From the NCBI GenBank assembly GCA_030064795.1, contig JASJEI010000151.1:1-11170 (forward strand): a stretch of DNA of 11,170 bases. The letters are read 5' to 3'. The translations under genes were made by a program, and so were the position numbers. Positions 5,960 through 11,170 of this stretch are shown piece by piece. This DNA comes from Pleurocapsa sp. MO_226.B13. GTDB lineage: Bacteria > Cyanobacteriota > Cyanobacteriia > Cyanobacteriales > Xenococcaceae. Position 1 is the stretch's first letter. Every line of letters starts with the position of its first letter. Under the pieces are notes generated by a model. That model saw nothing but the letters and a program-made list of their open reading frames with translations. It did no database searches and was not told the DNA's origin.

Positions 5960-6403
5960 ATGCCCAAACAAACCATTCCTCATCAAATTCATACCGCAGA
6001 CGCTTCTGTGAACATGAAAATTAATGTCTATGAAGATGGAGACATTTTGACCGAATACGGCACAAAAATGGAATGGTTGTGTTTTCCCAAGGTAAAAATA
6101 GTGAGAATTGCTAATTCGCTGGCTGACTTTTTGATTCCTCCAGCAGTAGCTCAAACAACAGTTCCCAATGTTCGAGCAAAAACTACATATATTCAAGAAC
6201 AGGCTCTCTCGCCGAATGATTCTCGAATTATCGAACAAACTCGAATTTATTCCGATGGAACTGTCGAAAAAATGTGGATAAATCGCAGAACTGGTACTAT
6301 TATTGACAAAAAAGTCAGCACAACCACGATTACTCCCGAACTGCAAGAAAGATTAAATCGTGGTGTCGAAGTAGAGGAAACCATAATTATTGACGTTAGA
6401 TAG
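5960..6403 (+). CDS. hypothetical protein, probably a 5'-frameshifted gene
   Basis: 147 residues from the first in-frame ATG; no family recognised. The body contains a PPAVAQ stretch at 60-65, which resembles a signal-peptidase site but lacks a good hydrophobic core before it. The C-terminal half is polar and Thr/Ile/Glu rich (RIYSDGTVEKMWINRRTGTI, then STTTITPELQERL). The same frame is open upstream to a TAA at 5855-5857 and encodes a signal-like stretch (LDKFIVTATTSLGIAVGAQI) with no ATG, GTG or TTG. An ATG at 5857-5859, overlapping the previous gene, would enter this frame if one T of the TTT at 5865-5867 were absent, giving MDN-LDKFIVTATTSL. I infer a one-base insertion or sequencing error and an ancestral product of about 181 residues. 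If not, translation must start at 5960. Confidence 0.6.
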   Translation: MPKQTIPHQIHTADASVNMKINVYEDGDILTEYGTKMEWLCFPKVKIVRIANSLADFLIPPAVAQTTVPNVRAKTTYIQEQALSPNDSRIIEQTRIYSDGTVEKMWINRRTGTIIDKKVSTTTITPELQERLNRGVEVEETIIIDVR

Positions 6404-6522
6404 ATAATTTTGGCTCGATTGTTAACAACTATCCTGAAATGCGATCGCCTCTGACTCTCCATGAAATAAACTTCGCTAACTGGGGGCAGATTAAGAGCCT
6501 CAAGGAGCAATTTTCAGTCAGC
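6404..6522. other. convergent spacer with palindrome and HIP1 site
   Basis: Between two converging genes. It contains the perfect palindrome TTGTTAACAA (6419-6428), a HIP1 octamer (6441-6448) and a GATTAAG/CTTAATC inverted repeat (6489-6495 with 6522-6528). The last overlaps the hydrolase stop codon and has a 26-base loop. None is a clear terminator. Confidence 0.4.
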
Positions 6523-7230
6523 TTAATCCATTAATTGCCACGCCATAATATCGCCAAACAAAGTTTGATAGCCAGACACATTAGGATGTAAACCATCATC
6601 TCCTAGTTGAGTATTAATCCAGTCTCTGCCTCTAGATAACCAAAGATCGAAAATATCTAAATAAGGAATGTTTCTTTGCTGACAAGCTTGTAGGGTTGCT
6701 TCTTTGTAGCGATACTGATCCAAATGACTATAGTAGAGACAATCTAAAAAAGGCATCTTGTTCTCATCCACAGGAGTCATGCCAATAAATAATACTGGAC
6801 AAAGACTTTGGGCTACATCCAGCAAATGATTGATTTGTTGTTTGAACTTGTCAAAATCAGTGTATGACTTTCCTTCTGGCTTGCCGAGTCGGGCAGAATC
6901 ATTTAAGCCTACTGAGAGCAAAATCAAGTCTGGAACGCGATTGCGTAGTTCACCCCGACAACTATATTCTCGTTCCAAACGTTGGTAAACTTGCTCGGCG
7001 CGATCGCCCCTAACACCCAAATTATACAAGACGTGTCCTGCCCCTTGAGGAGACATCCATTGACGACGCAATCTTTCTACCCAACCGCCACCGACAAAAT
7101 CACCAAAACCATAAATTAAACTATCCCCCAAAGCTATAACTCTTAAAGGCTGCTGTCGCTTCAGTTTTTCTTGGAAAACGCGATTGTTACCGATCGTAAA
7201 AGCAGAGTTAGGAGCAAGAATAGTTTGCAT
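6523..7230 (-). CDS. GDSL/SGNH-family hydrolase (lipase/esterase-like)
   Basis: 235 residues with all SGNH blocks in order. Block I is ALGDSLIYGFG with nucleophile S37, block II has G72 in NLGVRGD, block III is SVGLNDS with N110, and block V is DDGLHPNVSGY with D212 and H215. These form the Ser-Asp-His triad and the oxyanion hole. The family hydrolyses ester or thioester bonds in lipids, acylated sugars and similar substrates; the substrate here is unknown. There is no signal peptide, since the first 30 residues are polar, so it is probably cytosolic. The ATG at 7230 starts MQTILAPNSA without a Shine-Dalgarno. It is convergent with the hypothetical gene ending at 6403 and looks monocistronic. 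A HIP1 octamer lies inside at 7000. Confidence 0.9.
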   Translation of the reverse strand: MQTILAPNSAFTIGNNRVFQEKLKRQQPLRVIALGDSLIYGFGDFVGGGWVERLRRQWMSPQGAGHVLYNLGVRGDRAEQVYQRLEREYSCRGELRNRVPDLILLSVGLNDSARLGKPEGKSYTDFDKFKQQINHLLDVAQSLCPVLFIGMTPVDENKMPFLDCLYYSHLDQYRYKEATLQACQQRNIPYLDIFDLWLSRGRDWINTQLGDDGLHPNVSGYQTLFGDIMAWQLMD

Positions 7231-7643
7231 AAATTAGAAAATACAAAAATATCTGGTAAAGCTTCTTTATATTTAGCAATATTAATACATAATTAACCTA
7301 TTTAGGTTGAAAATTGAGTATAGCCGATCCCGAAAAAAAAGACAGTGATGCCAATCTTCTAAGATAAAATACCTTAAAGCTTGCTACAAATTGGCAGAGG
7401 GAGATCGGGGAGATGAGGATTCCGAATTGCTGTACGGGCTTTCGGGGCGTTCGCGGATAGGTCATACACCGATTGATTTTTTGTATTATATATAAAATTT
7501 TAAATAGCTTTTCTATGTAGTTTTACAGGCATTTGACTGAAGTGCGTCAATTTTCCAAGTAACAATTTCAGTATTTTCACTTGGCATTTACAGTTTTTGC
7601 GGTTATAAAGTTTTTATTTTGTAAAGCAGACGGATTATCGCCA
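7231..7643. other. intergenic region with a GC-richer island
   Basis: The flanks are AT-rich, but about 7393-7473 is clearly more GC-rich, with purine runs (GGGAGATCGGGGAGATGAGG) and CGGGGCGTTCGCGG. This suits an inserted interspersed cyanobacterial repeat. A 55-codon minus frame (ATG at 7465, stop at 7298-7300) crosses the island but has no family features. The sequence from 7581 is open in the frame of the next gene from a TTG. Promoters for the two divergent neighbours must be here; I cannot place them. Confidence 0.45.
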
Positions 7644-8051
7644 ATGAAACTTCAGCAACAAAAATTGCAGAACCTACTAATGCGCTGCTTAAAGAAAAGA
7701 CAAGAATATTTATTTATTACTTATTCAATCTCGATGCAGAGAATATCTATTATGAGTCCATTAACAAACTTACTCGATATTTCGGTTGTTGACGCTGAAG
7801 AATGCGAACAAATGTGGTTATTAATTATTGATGCTATTGATAATTTAGAACAAGTGACGCGGGCTAGAGAGTTAACTAATATTATTTGGGATATCAATCT
7901 TAAAAGTAGTAAAACAGAGCAAGATTGGAGAAGAACCGAGATTTTACTTGAATCTTATCAAAGAGCTCGGGATGAAGCTTTAGAATCTGCTTTAGCCAAT
8001 TTGAGAGAATTGGTGGAGATTATGAATGACTCAAACATCCCCAAATCGTAA
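7644..8051 (+). CDS. small helical protein of unknown function
   Basis: 135 residues if started at ATG 7644 (MKLQQQKLQN). The C-terminal 100 residues look helical and charged, with long amphipathic runs (VDAEECEQMWLLIIDAIDNL, then RAREL, then SYQRARDEALESALANLREL), consistent with a helical bundle or coiled coil. No family, signal peptide or membrane span is evident. Three starts are possible: TTG 7581 (156 residues, with a hydrophobic leader AFTVFAVIKFLFC), ATG 7644 and ATG 7752 (MSPLTNLLDI, 99 residues, with AGAGA nearby). The compositional break at about residue 36 of the 7644 form makes the shortest form credible. It converges with puuE, with only 12 bases between the stop codons. Confidence 0.6.
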   Translation: MKLQQQKLQNLLMRCLKKRQEYLFITYSISMQRISIMSPLTNLLDISVVDAEECEQMWLLIIDAIDNLEQVTRARELTNIIWDINLKSSKTEQDWRRTEILLESYQRARDEALESALANLRELVEIMNDSNIPKS

Positions 8052-8063
8052 TAGCAGATAAAT

Positions 8064-8972
8064 TTACTCAGCAGGAGGATGATATTTAATCCAATGCTGG
8101 GCAATATCTAGACGACGACAAATCCAAACCCGCTCGTGACTTTTAACATAATCGATAAATCTAGCCAAGGCTGCAATACGCCCTGGTTTTCCTGCTAGTC
8201 TGGCATGAAGTCCAACGGACATCATTTTAGGTGCGGTTTCGCCTTCGGCATACAAAACATCAAAAGCATCTTTGAGGTAAGTATAAAAATCATTACCGTT
8301 ATTGAAGCCAGGGGCAACGCAATACTTCATATCATTATTGTCTAGGGTGTAGGGAATAACCAAATGAGGTTTTCCCGCCACTTCTACCCAGTAAGGTAGA
8401 TCGTCATTATAAGCATCCGAATCGTATAAGAACCCTCCTTCTTCGACGATTAAACGACGAGTGTTGAGGCTGGGTGCATAACGACAGTACCATCCCAGAG
8501 GGCGATCGCCTGTAAGTTTTTTTAAAGATGCTACTGCTTTTTGGATGTGTTCTCTTTCTTCGGTTTCATCCAAGAGATGATAACCAATCCACCGCCAACC
8601 ATGACAGCAAATATCATATCCTGCATCGACGATCGCCTTCGCTGCTGCGGGATTTCTTTCTAATGCCAAGGCTGCACCAAAAATCGTAACTTGAAGCTCT
8701 TTTTCTTGAAACAGACGCATTAATCGCCAAAAACCTGCCCTGCTGCCGTATTCATAGACAGATTCTACCTGTAGATCCCGCATCCCTTTGCCCATAGAAG
8801 AACCAGGAACTTCCCTCAGATAGATTTCTGAAGTCTCGTCTCCATCGGGAATCGAGTATTCCGAACCCTCTTCGTAGTTGAGGACTATTTGGAGGGCGAT
8901 TTTGGCATCTTGGGGCCATTGAGGATGGGGCGGATTTGGGCCATAACCGACTAGATCTCTGGGATAGGACAT
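8064..8972 (-). CDS. puuE: allantoinase PuuE (polysaccharide-deacetylase fold)
   Basis: 302 residues, normal for PuuE. The start MSYPRDLVGYG is the typical N-terminus. The NodB-like fold shows LNYEEGSE (31-38) where true deacetylases carry the metal-binding DD, then CHGWRW (123-128), DSDAYNDDLPYW (184-195) and SVGLHARLAGKPGR (252-265). Loss of the DD is known for this family, in contrast to metal-dependent deacetylases and AllB-type allantoinases. It hydrolyses allantoin to allantoate in ureide (purine) breakdown for nitrogen scavenging. It is cytosolic. No other purine-catabolic gene (uricase, allantoicase, ureidoglycolate genes) is nearby, so allantoate must be processed by genes elsewhere or the substrate may differ. 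The ATG at 8972 has no Shine-Dalgarno. Confidence 0.9.
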   Translation of the reverse strand: MSYPRDLVGYGPNPPHPQWPQDAKIALQIVLNYEEGSEYSIPDGDETSEIYLREVPGSSMGKGMRDLQVESVYEYGSRAGFWRLMRLFQEKELQVTIFGAALALERNPAAAKAIVDAGYDICCHGWRWIGYHLLDETEEREHIQKAVASLKKLTGDRPLGWYCRYAPSLNTRRLIVEEGGFLYDSDAYNDDLPYWVEVAGKPHLVIPYTLDNNDMKYCVAPGFNNGNDFYTYLKDAFDVLYAEGETAPKMMSVGLHARLAGKPGRIAALARFIDYVKSHERVWICRRLDIAQHWIKYHPPAE

Positions 8973-9242
8973 CTGGTTAAGTCAAAATTTATAATTTTAG
9001 CTATGTAATGGTAGTAACCACCAGTATTCACAATATCGATGATTAATCCTTATTTTTAGAGTAATTTGATACAATTTATACCTTACTGTTGGGCAACGGG
9101 TTTAAAAAGTAGTGTTGCAAAAAGTTGAAGCGACAATTCTTTATTTGGGATAGTTGTGTAAAAAAAAATTAATTAGGGGATTTTAAGTTTTTTCTTGACT
9201 TTTTTTAGTTTTCTCTATTAGAACCTGTTTTAGATTCCTTGG
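8973..9242. other. AT-rich intergenic region upstream of puuE
   Basis: 270 bases of low-GC sequence with homopolymer runs (A9 near 9163, T-runs near 9190-9210). It must hold the puuE promoter; TATAAA on the minus strand near 8985-8995 is a candidate -10 only. No open frame or structure is convincing. Confidence 0.4.
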
Positions 9243-9440
9243 TCAGAATTGAAACAGTGTTAGAGAGAGTTCTATTAAAGGCTTAAGACGTAAAGCAGAA
9301 ACATAAACACAACGTCCCCAAACCCATCTGGGATTAGATAGCACTTGAGTTTGACCTGGTTTGAGATAAGCAAAGATAATAGAGGCTCTAAGTTGTTTTT
9401 TTCCATCGCCATTACCAATAAGGAAAAAGTAGGGAATATT
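9243..9440 (-). pseudogene. unrecognised coding remnant, C-terminal fragment without a start
   Basis: A minus frame open between a TGA at 9441-9443 and a TGA at 9243-9245 encodes 65 residues with protein-like composition. It includes IGNGDGKKQLRASIIFAYL and SNPRWVWGRCVYVSALRLKP. There is no ATG, GTG or TTG in a sensible place, and the fragment has no flanking partner. The mix of aromatic, basic and hydrophobic residues with no internal stop suggests a once-translated C-terminal domain rather than random sequence, but I cannot name its family. A chance open frame is the alternative. Confidence 0.4.
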
Positions 9441-9585
9441 TCAGTCAATTCTCAGATTTTGCAGATAGACTAGACTTGATTGCCTGACATGAGTGCCTCA
9501 AAGCTCTATGCTGTATAGACTTTGTCTTTTCTACTCAAAACGTTTTTTATTCTTAAGTCACACAAGACAGATAAAAACTGAATCT

Positions 9586-10719
9586 ATGAACAGGAATTTA
9601 GTATTAGTTGGTGGTGGTCATTCTCATGCGATCGCACTCAAGCAATGGGGACTCAACCCTCTATCCGATGTAAATCTAATTTTAATCAGTGATGTAGAGC
9701 AAACACCATATTCAGGGATGTTACCCGGTCATGTGGCGGGTTTTTATAGTTACGCTGAAATTCATATCGATCTGCGTAGTCTGGCTAAATTTGCCGGTGC
9801 AAAGTTAATTATCGACCGAGCAATTGAGATGGATCTCAACAATCAGAAAGTTATTTGCGATCGCCATCAGATTGAGTTTGATTATTTATCTTTAGATATC
9901 GGCAGCACTCCACAAACTATTACTGTCCCTGGTGCTAAAGAATATACTGTTCCCGCTAAGCCCGTCCCTGGATTTCTCGATGCTTGGTATAAGTTAAAAC
10001 AAGAAGCCAACTCCAATCCCCAGAAACCACTATCGATTGTAATTGTTGGGGGTGGTGCTGGCGGGGTGGAATTGGCGTTGAATATGCAATCCTACTTACA
10101 AAATATTTTACCAGATAAAGGAAATCAACTGCTTCAAATCCATTTGATTCATCGTGGAGAGCAACTACTCTCTGGTCATAATGATTGGGTAAGCAAGGAG
10201 CTTAAAAAAATTATTCTACAACGGGGGATTAAACTGCATTTGCAACAAGACGTTACGGAAGTTTTACCAGATTGGGTTAATTGTAAATCGGGAAACCGCA
10301 TTAAGTACGATTACACCTTTTGGGTAACTCAAGCCACTGCTCCTAAATGGGTTGAAAAGTCTCAACTAACTACCGACGCCCAAGGTTTCATTCTAGTTAG
10401 GGATACTCTTCAGTCGGTATCTCATCCTCAAGTTTTTGCAGCAGGAGATATTGCTAGTATGACTAACTATCAGCGTCCCAAGGCAGGAGTTTTTGCTGTA
10501 CGTCAAGGAAAACCACTGGTAGATAACTGGCAACGGATACTTACAGGTAAATCACTACGGGCTTATACTCCCCAAGACAAATATCTGGCTCTAATTGGAA
10601 CAGGAGATCGTAAGGCGATCGCATCTTGGAGTAATTTTGGTTGGCGGTCTAGTGTCTTCTGGTGGCTCAAAGACTCTATTGACCGCAGATTTATGAATCA
10701 GTTTTTTGATTTGAACTGA
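9586..10719 (+). CDS. FAD-dependent pyridine nucleotide-disulfide oxidoreductase, 'N-terminal to SelD' family, without SelD domain
   Basis: 377 residues from ATG 9586 (MNRNLVLVGGGHSH). The frame is open to a GTG at 9493, but those 31 extra residues are unlike the family. The FAD Rossmann motif is GGGHSH (9-14), followed by TPYSGMLPGHVAGFY (40-54). The NAD(P)H Rossmann motif is VGGGAGGVE (154-162), and the second FAD motif is VFAAGD (283-288). The closest family I know is the NDH-2-like domain that in cyanobacteria is fused in front of selenide,water dikinase (SelD) and is also found alone; its reaction is not established. The C-terminus WWLKDSIDRRFMNQFFDLN is the usual domain boundary just before the linker to SelD. 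The stop follows at once, and no SelD sequence lies downstream. Instead an IS4 transposase fragment begins 24 bases later on the other strand, so loss of the SelD half through an insertion is possible, but a stand-alone form is not excluded. Confidence 0.85.
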   Translation: MNRNLVLVGGGHSHAIALKQWGLNPLSDVNLILISDVEQTPYSGMLPGHVAGFYSYAEIHIDLRSLAKFAGAKLIIDRAIEMDLNNQKVICDRHQIEFDYLSLDIGSTPQTITVPGAKEYTVPAKPVPGFLDAWYKLKQEANSNPQKPLSIVIVGGGAGGVELALNMQSYLQNILPDKGNQLLQIHLIHRGEQLLSGHNDWVSKELKKIILQRGIKLHLQQDVTEVLPDWVNCKSGNRIKYDYTFWVTQATAPKWVEKSQLTTDAQGFILVRDTLQSVSHPQVFAAGDIASMTNYQRPKAGVFAVRQGKPLVDNWQRILTGKSLRAYTPQDKYLALIGTGDRKAIASWSNFGWRSSVFWWLKDSIDRRFMNQFFDLN

Positions 10720-10743
10720 ACCACCAGATTTTTATCACTCAAG

Positions 10744-11097
10744 CTATAGAAAGCTGGCTTCTTTACTTCTGAGAGAAAGTTGAAATTGAGAAATAGCACG
10801 ACGTAGAATTCGTAGAGTCCCCGTAAAACTAAACCTTAGAGGGGATTTATCAGTAGTAGTAGAAGCGCGAAAAATCAGAGATCTTACTGCCCAATGAGCC
10901 AATAACCATCCATAAATTTCTTGAATAACCAATTTGGGTTTTTTGGAGCGAATTGGAATTTTTCGAGCATTTAGATGAGTCTTAAATTCGGAGAGGGTAT
11001 TTTCTACTTCCCAACGCCAGTGATACTCTTCAGCCAACATCAGAGACGGAAACATCTCATAATCCATTAAGTCTGTAATTAAGCGATAAACTACTTC
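10744..11097 (-). pseudogene. 3' fragment of an IS4-family transposase
   Basis: The frame is read to a TAG at 10744 and extends upstream past the internal ATG at 11067 to GAA at 11095-11097, where a TGA (11098-11100) interrupts it; a TAA follows at 11131-11133. It encodes the transposase C-terminus: VVYRLITDLMDYEMF, then YHWRWEVENTLSEFK. The latter carries the IS4 YREK signature, Y-x2-R-x3-E-x6-K, whose glutamate is the last of the catalytic DDE triad. Next come HLNARKIPIRSKKPK, YGWLLAHW and FTGTLRILRRAISQFQ, all typical of the family. The first two catalytic aspartates and about the first 250 residues are absent, so it cannot transpose. Whether a disabled full copy continues past the window end cannot be seen, but the stops near 11098-11170 argue for a truncated remnant. 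Confidence 0.85.
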
Positions 11098-11170
11098 TCA
11101 GTAGATCGAAAAAGGAATTAAAGCCACAATTTATAGTTCATATGAACTAAGCAAGAGCTAGGATTAAAGG

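Noticed and set aside
5900..6346. Long minus-strand open frame opposite the hypothetical gene, and another at 6247-6510
   Set aside because: Low-complexity Ser/Asn/Phe/Cys-rich translations with no motif, antisense to a more protein-like plus-strand frame.
7298..7465. 55-codon minus-strand frame as a small gene
   Set aside because: It crosses a repeat-like GC island, and its composition resembles spurious frames in cyanobacterial repeats. There is no ribosome-binding site or family.
9493..9585. GTG at 9493 as the oxidoreductase start
   Set aside because: The extra 31 residues are unrelated to the family, which begins right before the FAD-binding GGGHSH; ATG 9586 fits.
4317..10622. GCGATCGC octamers as special regulatory sites
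   Set aside because: These are HIP1 sites, abundant genome-wide in many cyanobacteria. They are useful as a lineage clue, not as local operators.

Overview
The window looks like an accessory-flavoured stretch of an AT-rich cyanobacterial chromosome. I count nine HIP1 octamers (GCGATCGC) at 4317, 4409, 5793, 6441, 7000, 8502, 9628, 9857 and 10615. Heptanucleotide tandem repeats, a Rre1/Ycf29-like response regulator and an oxidoreductase of the type that is N-terminal to SelD in cyanobacteria all point the same way. A unicellular or baeocystous lineage (Pleurocapsales-like) is only a guess.

Layout. 1-375 holds a possible partial gene at the edge, the C-terminal stub of a DUF4114 protein and a TAACTAC tandem repeat. 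371-961 (-) is a nitroreductase, divergent from a REC-HTH response regulator (1366-2019, +). A TnpB-only IS200/IS605 element (proposed limits 2016-3460, minus orientation) sits exactly on the response regulator's stop codon. Its TnpB keeps all catalytic residues and carries an in-frame palindromic repeat insert. Next come tRNA-Thr(UGU) (3544-3616), a duplicated tRNA 3' end (3726-3781) and purB (3824-5119). A repeat-bearing spacer leads to two small unknown genes (5673-5870 and 5960-6403), the second apparently missing its start through a frameshift. A GDSL/SGNH hydrolase (6523-7230, -), a small helical protein (7644-8051, +) and the allantoinase PuuE (8064-8972, -) follow. A coding remnant (9243-9440, -) precedes a FAD oxidoreductase of the 'N-terminal to SelD' family (9586-10719, +). 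That gene ends where the SelD domain would begin and is followed 24 bases later by the 3' end of a broken IS4-family transposase.

How it fits together. Most genes are single-gene units facing alternating ways, so there is no large operon or pathway cluster. purB (AMP and IMP synthesis) and puuE (ureide breakdown) both touch purine metabolism but are not linked. The dominant theme is mobile-element activity and decay: TnpB element, tRNA end duplication, IS4 fragment, DUF4114 stub and an unrecognised remnant. The most informative object is the TnpB element. Its reconstructed empty site restores a stop codon with the same protein sequence, and the guide of its predicted RNA would match exactly that empty site.
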